64,000 bases of DNA from Porogramme epimiltina (lineage: Eukaryota; Basidiomycota; Agaricomycetes; Polyporales; Polyporaceae), in the NCBI GenBank assembly GCA_900155495.1, contig FTLJ01000814.1, positions 1 through 64,000 of the forward strand, given 5' to 3'. Below, one piece after another: positions 47,903 through 57,431 of this stretch; position 1 is the stretch's first letter, and every line of letters begins with the position of its first letter. The notes beneath the pieces were generated by a model. The model saw only the letters and a list, made by a program, of their open reading frames with translations, was not told the origin of the DNA and ran no database searches. The position numbers were made by a program, and so were the translations under genes.

Positions 47903-48375
47903 GTATCACTTCGTCGATGAACTAGTCTGGGGCACTCACTACATTCCTAACGCGTCATTGTACTCTAACTGCTGGCCACCTTTTAACATACGTCCGCTCA
48001 CAAAGGGGCCTAGGAAGAAGCCGTTCAAGCGATTGGGCTTAGCACGCACGATCACAATAGAAGTGTATTAGGGAGGTAGATGTATGTAAAGACGAAGCTC
48101 CCTGTGCGATGACGCCTCAGCTGTAAAATAGCCCGTCCCTTTGGAAATAACAAGGTGGGTAGCCGAACGAGCGATGTCAACGCCGACCGTCCGAGGACGC
48201 TCGTGCTCATCTCGCTGCTTAGGTTCTCGTCATCGGCGTTTATGATCGTGGAAGAATCGTCTGAGGACACACCCATCACCCCCACTGCATTATATATGTG
48301 GGCGTCTATCACTTCTCACGCACGGGCCTGCCACGCACTTACGCCACGCGTCCGCGTCATTGCAACGGCCTGGAC
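47700..48375 (-). repeat. Upstream arm of the inverted segmental duplication (copy 2)
   Basis: Inverted counterpart of 26640-27395. The strongest match (48310-48060 versus 26700-26940) includes the shared TCCTCAGACGATTCTTCCAC run and the translation GVSSDDSSTIINADDE. A TATATATAATG-type element at about 48290-48300 corresponds to TATATAA at 26707-26713 in the other copy, so promoter-like sequence was copied as well. Confidence 0.65.
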
Positions 48376-49027
48376 CGAGTCACTGCCTCTTCTTTACTGG
48401 CCCGTTGTCCATGAGGCTTGCAAGAGTTGTATGGCATGAAGTGTCGTGCGATTCATGAGCCGACGCACAGCAGGCCCTGAGGGTGTGTATGACGTCATAT
48501 ATCAACGCTACCACGTGGCAGCCAACCCGCCACAGCCCTGCGAGAACTTTGAAAGCCTTCCACGTCTACTAATCCGAGTGAAGCAGCCACGCTAAGTCGA
48601 GGTCTCAGCCGATCAATCATAGCATCCATCGTGCAGCTAAATAGATCGGTGGGAACTTAGCCACCTTAAATCGTATTCGAAACCGTAGATGATATACGGC
48701 TTTACTGCACAGAGGAGTGCGTCAGGTCGAAGCTTTACAAATAGTACAAAACACGACAAGAAAGATTCCGCAAGACGCTAGTTACGACACACATGTAGTC
48801 TGTCTGAGTTATCCGTTTAGTTTATCTCTCCCGTTCGCCGACAGGGATGAGGTATCTTCTTTTCTATGTTTTAGATCATAGTAATGCATTCGGGATCTGG
48901 AGTTTAAATTCGTTTGTTGTTTGAAGGAGTTGAAGATGTCTGACTGAGTCAGCTGCACTGGTAGCTGTGAGCGAGGGGGCCCGGTTCCGTAGCGCCCAAG
49001 ATGTGCTGCTCGCGCGCATGCATGAAC
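48376..49027. other. Intergenic region, nothing recognised
   Basis: AT-rich DNA between the duplicated block and the end of a minus-strand C2H2 gene. No convincing open frame. Confidence 0.4.
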
Positions 49028-49651
49028 CTACGCCTTTCCGCCGCCCGCAAGCTCACCGAGGATGCGCTGCACGCGGCGCACGAGCGTACCCCACACACCG
49101 CATGCTGCGCTCCCGCTCTCCCAATGTTGCAGCAGCGCGCTCAGCGTGCCGAACGTCTTCCCGCATCCGCCTCTCGCGCCGGCGCACTTGTAGCGCTTCC
49201 GGGCGTGCGCGGGGCTCTCAAGGTGCTGCTCCGCCGCGCGAAGGCTACCAAACGTGCGGTCGCACTGGGAATGCGGGCATTCGTACGCGTGTCCGTTCCA
49301 CGTCGCCTCCGGTTGTGGCATCTTCTTCGAGCTCGTCGTGTTCTTGTTCGTGTTCTTGTTGGCCGGGAGGTCGGTGATGATCCTGTTGGGGTCGCGCGCG
49401 ACGAAAAACTTGTCGACGGTGTGCCGCGTCGCGCCCGACACGCACGCCCCCGACTCGAGGTGGATGGCGAGCGCAGCGGGCGAGACGAACGCGCCGGTGC
49501 AGCCCTTGCGGTGGCAGAGGATGCTGCGACCGGCGTGGAGGGCGGAGCGCTCATGTGCGCGGAGGTCGTTCTCGTTGCGGAACTTACGGGCGCAGGGAGA
49601 GCACCGGGCGGCGGCGCCGTTGCTGGAATTGGTCCCGTCGTGGTAGCCCAT
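49028..49651 (-). CDS. C2H2 zinc-finger protein, paralogue 2, short form
   Basis: A single exon of 624 nt, 207 residues, starting MGYHDGTNSSNGAAARCSPC. It matches only the second exon of the two longer paralogues, and the length of that exon in the gene at 50655 is also 624 nt. Modules: CSPCARKFRNENDLRAHERS, CHRKGCTGAFVSPAALAIHL, YECPHSQCDRTFGSLRAAEQ with HLESPAH, and CGKTFGTLSALLQHWESG. The first three fingers of the family are absent. Either the gene lost exon 1 and gained a new start, or it was copied without it. A TATATAA at 49829-49822 (minus strand) lies about 170 bases upstream, which supports transcription from here. Codon use is GC-rich. Confidence 0.8.
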   Translation of the reverse strand: MGYHDGTNSSNGAAARCSPCARKFRNENDLRAHERSALHAGRSILCHRKGCTGAFVSPAALAIHLESGACVSGATRHTVDKFFVARDPNRIITDLPANKNTNKNTTSSKKMPQPEATWNGHAYECPHSQCDRTFGSLRAAEQHLESPAHARKRYKCAGARGGCGKTFGTLSALLQHWESGSAACGVWGTLVRRVQRILGELAGGGKA

Positions 49652-49912
49652 ATCGTTACGGGGGGTTGTGAGGTGTTTGAAGAGGTATAAGGTGAAAGAA
49701 ATGGTTTTAATGTGAGATATGAGATAGTGGCAATTGGGGCAGAGGAAGATCTGCGTGTGCTTTGGGGGAGCCTTGCCCGTGGGGGTGGGAGGGGGTTGTG
49801 CAGGTCCCTCCCTGGCCTCCTTATATATGGCGAGGATGACTCGAATTCCCACGACGAAGCTGGAATTCCCGTGCCCCCCGGGAGGTGAACAATGACGAAG
49901 ATCTGAGTTCCC

Positions 49913-49954
49913 TTGACTGCGCATCGACACCCATTGACTGCGCATCGACATCCA
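49913..49954. repeat. Two tandem copies of a 21-bp unit
   Basis: TTGACTGCGCATCGACACCCA is followed directly by the same 21 bases with one change (C to T). It sits about 260 bases upstream of the start of the C2H2 short-form gene and could be a duplicated binding site. Confidence 0.75.
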
Positions 49955-50654
49955 TTGACCAAAATCACACATATGTTGCAGGGGACCAAAACCCTCTCCC
50001 GGCGTATGCTACAGTTGGCCTGAAAACCCGTCAGTAGCCTGTCCCTTTTCAACGGAAGACGCAGTGAGGAATATCGCACTGGCGGAAGCAGTGAGTTCAC
50101 TGATCAACGTTGTTATTGTTCATAAGGACAATTGTAAACGAAGTCAGGCTATGCATGTTCGAATCTGAGGGACAATATAGTGTAATTGTCCGACACTCTA
50201 GGAAAAATCAGACGAGAAGCGGTGCCATTGTCATTGCGTAGTCCACAATCCATAGTCTGCACGTCTGGCAAGATGATCTTCGCGGCTGTGCAGAGATGTT
50301 GTAAGAGAGTCATTGGGTGGACGCCACATCCCTACGAAGGTGTGGCACTATCATACAGCCGTCAATATGAGTAAGAGATTCATGAGATCAGATAGAAGTA
50401 GGAGGGGTGTGAACGGCATTCGAATGTACAAATACAATGAGAGAAGATCGTCCAGCAGGAACACGGGATAGCCCGTACTATAACGTCTGCATAGAAATGT
50501 TATGTTGGCTTTCCATTGGAATTCGACGTGGAGGCGGATAGGCAGCAACCGCACAACGCGCAGCTGCCATAATGCCCAACAAGATGAGAACGAATATACT
50601 CGAACCAAGGATGACTAACGCGAGCGCACCTATAACACATGCGCGAACCCCAGA
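49955..50654. other. Intergenic region between two C2H2 genes
   Basis: No gene recognised. A minus-strand open frame at 50608-50351 contains a hydrophobic stretch but no start context, splice pattern or relatives. Confidence 0.4.
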
Positions 50655-51624
50655 TTAAGCCTTGATGAGCTTCCCCGCACCGAGCGCATCGATGGCCTTG
50701 TCAACGCGCTTCTTGAACCGGTGCACACCACACTGCTCGCTCTCCATGTGCTGCACGAACCCGCTCAACGTCTTGAACTCCTCTCCGCACCCGTGCCACA
50801 CCTTCGGGCAACGATAGCGCTTGTCCTCGTGGGCAGGGCTCCGGAGGTGCTGGTTGAGCGCGTCGAGCGAGCGGAATGTGCGCGTGCACAGGTAGCACTC
50901 GTACGCTGTTCCGTTCCAAGCCCGCTGTGTCGCCCAAACGCCCGTAACGCAGGAGGGAGAGTTGTACTCGATGAGGCGCGCAGGATCGGTGAGGATGCCG
51001 CCGCGGTCGAGGCGTGCGACAAGCTCGTTGATCATGCGGCGCGTCATGCCGGATGCGCACCCGCCGGACTCGAGGTGGGCAACGAGCGCCGCGCGGGAGA
51101 CAAACTTGCGGGTGCAGCGTTTCATAGGACATTGGATGGAACGTCCGCCGTGGAGAGTGGAGCGTTCATGTGTGCGTAGGTTGATATGGTTGTTGAACAT
51201 CCGTTGGCAGGAGGCACAGTACACGTCGTCGTGCTCCTCGGCACGGTGTTCGTGAAGTTCGTCAGAGTCGTCAAAGAACTACGTGAACAAATGTGATGCA
51301 TGAGGGTGTGCCGCTGATGCAACGCGTAGTTTGGGGTAGTAGAACAAATGGTGGTTGAAAGGGACGTACCTCATCGCATATCCTACACCAGTAGTGGGCG
51401 TCGTCGTAGTGTTCGTGAAGTTCATCAAGGTCGTCAAAATGCTCCTCACAGGTTCCACAGTAGTTATGGCGACGACTTTGGGTGTAATGCTGGATAAGAG
51501 ACGATGCTGAAGTGAAGTCTTTGTTGCAAGAGTAGCAGATGTGATGCATATTGGAATCATCTCGATGTTGTTCGCGAGCTTTCACAGACTTGAACCAGCG
51601 GCTGCAGCGTTCGCAGTAGGACAT
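50655..51624 (-). CDS. C2H2 zinc-finger protein, paralogue 3, full length
   Basis: Exons 51624-51370 (255 nt) and 51278-50655 (624 nt) give 292 residues. Exon 1 has exactly the length of exon 1 in the paralogue at 30368. Modules begin YCERCSRWFKSVKAREQHRD, then YSCNKDF...HYTQSRRH, YCGTCEEHFDDLDELHEHYD, YCASCQRMFNNHINLRTHER, CPMKRCTRKF...HLESGGC, YECYLCTRTFRSLDALNQHL and CGEEFKTLSGFVQHMESEQC. The GMTRRMINELVARLDRGG linker is conserved too. A nucleic-acid-binding role is assumed from the fold; no target known. The start at 51624 was chosen over an in-frame ATG at 51651 because the paralogue begins MEYCQRC at the matching point. Confidence 0.9.
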
Positions 51625-51673
51625 GTTGATAATGAGCACGAGTGGAGCCACAACAGAGGGGGAATGGGGGCGT

Positions 51674-51755
51674 TGCGGTAGGAAGCGGAACGGGAATTAG
51701 CGTGCTGCGGTAGGAAGCAGCACGGCACGGGAGTGGGTGTGCTGCGGTAGGAAGC
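51674..51755. repeat. Three spaced copies of TGCGGTAGGAAGC upstream of a C2H2 gene
   Basis: The 13-base word occurs at 51674, 51706 and 51743, with 32- and 37-base spacing, 50-130 bases upstream of the minus-strand start at 51624. The placement suits a reiterated regulatory site, but a small decaying minisatellite is equally possible. Confidence 0.7.
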
Positions 51756-52540
51756 AACGGTTGGTCGCACGTATGAAAGAAGACACGTGACATTCACCGG
51801 CTACCGTGGTTCTCGTCTCGGCGCGTTGTACCCTCGGGAGAGCTTGATAAGATGTTCGCGACCGTCGTACCTGTGATATGAGTCTTCCCAGATCACAACG
51901 AGCATAACATGGCAGGCGCTGCGACCTTGATGGGCGGAATAGTGTTTGTGTGTTCACTTCAGTGCGTTTGGAGCGGTCGCATAGGAGGTAGTGGCGAGCG
52001 GCGAACTTGTGCAGGAGCGCGCTCAAAATGGATCATATTGCACTAGAAAATACATGCGGATGTATTAGACGATATAAGAGCATAAGAATCACAAGAATTA
52101 AACGCCGGTAGAAGACGAGTCGACGCACCTTCGAAGACATGACCTGCACCAATTGTGGGCTTCAAGTCAGTATTCGTGCAGGGAATCATGCACATGCCAC
52201 AGATATACAGCTGTACTTCGCTATGGGGCTAAGCCGAATGACATTACCGGCGTACTCCGGCCTCGGCGAGGTGGGAGGAGAGAAAGCTGGAGGCGCTGAC
52301 ATTTGGCGCCGTCTCCGTCATTGTGTGGTCGTATTTATGTCTTACGTCAGAGGAACTCCGTAAGGCAAGCCTGACTTTTTGAGCTCGCTCCCGATGAACT
52401 CGAGCTCGATGTGTCCCCTCCTCACCCTTGCTCTTGCCTTAAACTCCCCAGCAGCGCGTTATTGCCCCCGTGGCTCTGTCCCCTGGTCGACACCCCTCGC
52501 ACGCATACATTCGACTCACCCACGCTGCCCTTCCCCTCCC
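51756..52540. other. Divergent intergenic region
   Basis: Lies between the minus-strand C2H2 gene and the plus-strand P-loop gene. A TATTTATG at about 52330 is the only TATA-like element seen. No gene recognised. Confidence 0.4.
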
Positions 52541-54472
52541 ATGATGGACAGCCCCGAACCCAACTTAAACATTCGTCAGGACGAGGGTCCGGTAAGTTAC
52601 CCATCGCGTCTCGCCCTGGGCATACATGAAAACCTTATCACTATGTTATCCATAGCCAAATACCTGGGTGCTGTGCGAACAAGACTTCTGGCAAGATCTA
52701 CATGACGATTGGTGGGACACTCCTTCGGACACTTTCGGCAACATCATCGAGATAAAGCAGCGAAGAGTATGGAGCCACCTCGGTCATCTATCCAGGTCTA
52801 AGGGCAAGATCTACGTCCGAGAGGAGTACAAAGCCATGTACAGCCGTATGGAAGGAGCGTCTAGGCTGTCTCGGTCGTCGGGAGTCGTTATCACTGGACA
52901 GCCTGGCATTGGTGTGTTTATCCTTCTGTAATCGATTCCTTTCATGCTCTCTCAACATTCTTTCTCTGCGGAAAGGGATGTCTTACTTCGCCATATACGC
53001 CCTGCTCCGGCGCATATCATCGAAGTGTTCCGTCATTTTCCACAGCCATATGGGAGAGTCATACTGGTTCCACGAGCGCAGGGTATGGGAGAAGGCGACG
53101 GAGTCGATTCTTCCGCGGGATTTGGGATACGCACCACAGACTTGGTCCCTCATTGATCCCCCGGTAGGGAGGAACCACATTGCAGAGAGTCTCACAGACA
53201 ACGGTCTCTTCCACGCGATCTTCTCCCCCCTTAACGTCGTACGCTTCAAACACTTCCGTTACGCCCCACGGTGGTTGTTCTCCCCTTGGACTGATGACGA
53301 ACTTTCTGTTTTGTACGTACGTTCATCGCCCCAGTTTCCGCATGCTGCTAAAACGTCCTCTCAGGTTCCAAACAGATGGGATGGTCCCGGTTCGCCAACA
53401 CATTGCTAAAGAGTGCAGCACCCCTGCTGGCATAGCCGCGCTTTCGTCGCAGGTTGGCGGATGCCCGCGCGACATCATCTGTTTGCTGACAAACAGAACG
53501 CGCATCATGAACAATCTCTACGCATCTGCACACAGCCTACGTGACGTCAGCACTCTCAACATCCTTCTCACTGCTCCCATGCGTTTGCCTTCAGACTCCG
53601 ATGCATCCGAAGCGTACACACTCATTCGAAGACAGACTCCGCTTCACCTCGAGGACCCGAACGAAACCCAGGACGACGCCTACTTCGTCGACGTCAAAGG
53701 CGACTTGGCATACCGACCCCTCATGGACTGCATCATGCGACTCAACATGGTCGATTCTCGAGACCTGTTCGTTGCTTGTAGGCCCTCACCGTGGAGAGAA
53801 ACCGTCTTCTTTGGCTACGTGTTCACGTGCATCGCCCAGCGACTCCTCAGCGGCAGCTTCCCGACTGTCGGCCACGCCCCACTGTATTTCTTTGCACCCA
53901 TGAAAGAACAAAATGGCAACGCGACGCACCCTGTACGATTCGCCTACTCGCGTCTCGGCTCGGCTCAGGCGACGGATACTGTAGATCTATTTGAGCTCTC
54001 GTCGACTTCTCCTAGCTTCTCGGCGATACCTCCAGTTCCTCTGTCGGACATACCTATCTCGTCTAGGGAGATCTACAAGTACACCTCATTGGACGACATC
54101 TCTGTGACCTTCGACACTTGTTACGTTCCTGCCGGCCGCGACAACCCTCTCTTTGACGCCTTCTTCTACGAGATCCCCCCGAAGCGCGCAGCCTCCGACG
54201 TCGACGTCATCCTATGGATCTTCCAAGCGACCGTCGGCTCTTCTCATAATAGCAACGCGGAAGGTTTCGACATGGTCGAGAAGCTGATGGCGAAGGCCGT
54301 TTCTGCGACGGGTCGCCGCGTGCAAGTCAAGTATGTCCTGGTGGTCCCATGCTCGGATGACATGGTGAGGACCTACGACGTGGAGTGGAATATGGCAAGC
54401 AGTTTCGACCGGGTCAGAGGCGACGTCTTTGTGCAATTTGTTAGCATCGACCGCCTCGCCGACGATAGGTGA
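52541..54472 (+). CDS. P-loop NTPase-like protein (fungal RHS/Crinkler-like type), Walker A altered
   Basis: Exons 52541-52591, 52656-52911, 52976-53312 and 53365-54472 give 1752 nt, 583 residues. The N-terminal part has FWQDLHDDWWDTPSDT and VREEYKAMYSRME, leading to GVVITGQPGIG at the end of exon 2. This is the start of a Walker A loop, which is continued after the intron by MSYFAIYALLRRI. The expected lysine before Ser is Met104, so ATP binding may be lost unless an unseen splice form restores it. Later landmarks are WLFSPWTDDELSVLF and CPRDIICLLTN, with an acidic C-terminal half (LDDISVTFDTCYVP, VDVILWIFQATVG). The layout recalls Agaricomycete proteins annotated as Crinkler or retrotransposon-hot-spot-like, but the assignment is tentative. 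Confidence 0.72.
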
Positions 54473-55648
54473 AGATCAAACTCTCTTGATACGGAGGCCA
54501 TGTTTGCCAGTCAGTGAGTTTTGTTTAACACAGCTTGTCTGCTCTCGTCAGCCTCTCACGTGCCCTGCGTTGTCAGTATATCGGCAACAGGCGATCCGCA
54601 TGAACACCGTAGAACCCATCGCCTCCCTTTTCTTTTCTTGAAACCCGCACCTGATAACGCCAATGTTGCACAGATTCCATGATTCGGTTTGTTACGAGTA
54701 TTGTACATGTTCTCGCTGTATTATAGCACTTCGAAACACGCGACTGCTCCTCTCATTGTAGTAATACAGGACTGTACGCTCCCCCATGATATCAAAGAGG
54801 CACCAGGGCAGCTTCTCCCGAATATTAACGTCGACCAGCACGGTGGGTGGTAAGCTGGTTTGTTTGGCTTAGCCTTCGCCTTTGAACACTGATAATGTTT
54901 TGTTGGGAGCATGGACATTGACTCAACCCCCCTGGAGACACGCATGTCTTCCCTCAGTGGATAGGCGTAATCTGCGTGTTAGATGGCATGGTGGCGTACA
55001 GTGGGGTCCCGGATCAATGGCTGGGGATAGGAGGGCGACTCGCGATGAGACGCAGGGAGGCGGGGCCCGGGCCCAGGGAACACGCGGTGGGTGGCGCTAT
55101 AGACATTCTATCACTACAGAAATTGGTCTTTGCTGTCAGCTTCCTATGTCACTTCACGGATGAGGTCCCTCAGATCTAGCATGCCTTGTCCGTGACTTTT
55201 TTCACGCTATTGCACTTCTCCCATTTTTCTAGGTACTCTGAGAGTGATACATCCTTAGACATTGACTATGCCAATCAGCCTATGGGTGTACACGTCGTGT
55301 CTTCACTTCAAATTATGTGCACTTCGTGGATGCAAGGACACTTCCGCTGTGACCAAAATCGTACTGGTGATCTGCACAGACGTGAAACCTTAACGGACAT
55401 GATTCTATAAGGCAGTAATGATCTTGACTTCTTACATACGAGCACATGACACACCGTGTACTTCGATCCCTCTCATTGGATTACAAATAAGGAACTGGAT
55501 ACTGCCTTGCACATAGCCTCAGCCTCATGCCCAACATCATATATAACCCACCACTGAGTGCAAACTTCGAGGTGTTTCCGTGTTCAATCTTCCTTCCCCC
55601 CTGCACCCCTCCAGTGGCACCGCCACCTCCTCTCCTCAGTCCCTTGTG
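54473..55648. other. Intergenic region, nothing recognised
   Basis: AT-rich, with several short open frames on both strands and no recognisable motif or splice pattern. TATATAACC about 105 bases before 55649 may be the TATA box of the next gene. Confidence 0.4.
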
Positions 55649-57220
55649 ATGAATACTAGTTGTCACGCCTGGGAGACCTACGCTGAACACCTTTATCCCA
55701 AAGGGCACGGATACCCACTATGGTCGCCTGATCCCGACCCGATTTCAAAAGAGATCGAGCTCTTCGACGTAGGATGGGTCGATAAAGGAAGCTTCTTTCA
55801 GCTTTTCAATGCAAGGCTCAGCGCCGGAGAAACACAGATACGAGGAGCTGTTCCTAATGGCTTTGTCTCATTAGATCCCTCCAGATTCATAATATCAGGC
55901 CCCCATCGGAGTATAACCCAGCCATATATCTACAGCCGGACAATGAAAGACTTCAATGTTTCAGGAGGTGCCTCTGTGGAAAGGTGTGTTGAGTCCTACA
56001 CCAATATCCTGTTTCAGAAGCTGATCTGATGATCATTGGGTTATCAGCATTGGAAACTTTGTGTCAGGGGAGGCACAGATCAACTTCAAATGTGGATCCG
56101 ATGCGGGCGCATTGTTGGTGCAGGGACCTGTGGCGCACTCGCGTGAAATCAAGACATTGAGGCCCTTCATTGATTACATGCGCGATAACTTCGACAGCTG
56201 GGTTCAGTTTGCTCACGACTGCGGACTCGACGTAAAGGATGAAGATATATACTTTGTGTACGGGACGACCAAAACGAGCAACTGGGCAGTAGCGGCCTTC
56301 AATGGTGACTACAAAGAGCAACACGGCACGATCAATGCAAATCTGGGTCCTGCCGGTTTAGGAGGGGGTATAGGGTTCTCCATGACTATATCCAATCATA
56401 CCACAGCAGATTTTTCATATCGAGTCGGCCCCGACAGACGGCAATGCAAGTCCGGCCAAGAATTCTTTTCCTCTTCGGCCCAGAACCACAACCCAAACCA
56501 TGTGTTCGCATCTGAGATGATGCAAAACCCCATGCAAAGCACACAGTCACCGTCCACGCGGCCAAACCCGACTTTTCCACGCGAATCACGCTCAAATATG
56601 AAGCGCCCAATGGCCTCGTCCTCTTCGGATACATCACAGACGGAAACGCTGGTGGAAGGGGACCAAACTATCTTTTTCCGCTACTATAAAATGAAGCGAC
56701 GATATATACTTCCGTCACTTATAATGAAGGCTGCTGCAGGACCCGACGAGCGCGCACCACATGGTCCAGACAAGGAGGGCGTAAATCCTATGGCAGTGGA
56801 CCCGCAGCCCGGATCTGCCGAATTGGACCTTGCAGAGTTTGAATCTGTCCCAATTTTGAAGAGGGTGAGTGTTCACGGTAGGCCTTGTGTACATTGGAGT
56901 GTATACTGATTGTAGTTGATATATGAATAGCAACGTGACCCGGTTGAGGAAGTGCTCGACTATATCCTTCAAGTAAGCAGAACAGGGGGCCATTCCGAGT
57001 TGTTATACAGGCTGGGCTAAGGTCCGCTTCACAGAAATCTACAGCCTCAATTGCGGTTGCATCGTATGATGATGTTGTGCAAATTCTTCAGGTACATTTC
57101 CTTGCAGAAAACGAAAACCAGACCAAATCGATCACAATTCTGACGAGTAAACGGGATGAATACACAGAACCAACCCTTCCCCGATGCTACGCGCATAAGG
57201 TCAACCCTCGTGAAATTTAG
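55649..57220 (+). CDS. GYPLW/GTTKT family protein 4, C-terminus diverged
   Basis: Exons 55649-55983, 56048-56864, 56931-56972 and 57035 onward. The first three sum to 398 codons, then STASIAVASYDDVVQILQ. Landmarks are WETYAEHLYPKGHGYPLWSP, FDVGWVDKGSFFQLFN, VPNGF, GALLVQGPVAHSREIKTL, FVYGTTKTSNWAVAAFNGD, a long Ser/Pro/Asn disordered stretch, and IFFRYYKMKRRYILPSLIMK. The DPVEEVLDYILQ exon is again 42 nt. In the paralogues another intron follows the QIL segment and further exons encode the tail. Here no acceptable acceptor was found, and reading through gives a stop at 57220 (459 residues in all), so the end may be shortened or mis-modelled. Function unknown. Confidence 0.78.
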
Positions 57221-57431
57221 TACAAAGGTGGATGTAAGCGAAGATGGAAGTAAGCTTGATATCTGAGGTTGATCTACTACCGCCTCTGACCGATGGACTT
57301 GTGTGACAGTTGGGAGTATTTCTTCCATACAACCGAGTCTCCCCCGATTGAAGCGAGAATCCCCGCACCCGCCGCAGCTTTCTCACACTAGTAGTCAACC
57401 CCCCAGCCCCGCGCCGTCCATCGCATCCCTC

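Noticed and set aside
48155..48439. Plus-strand frame antisense to the duplicated block
   Set aside because: Open in both directions; the frame shared with the other copy in TATA-downstream orientation is the minus one, and neither can be confirmed.
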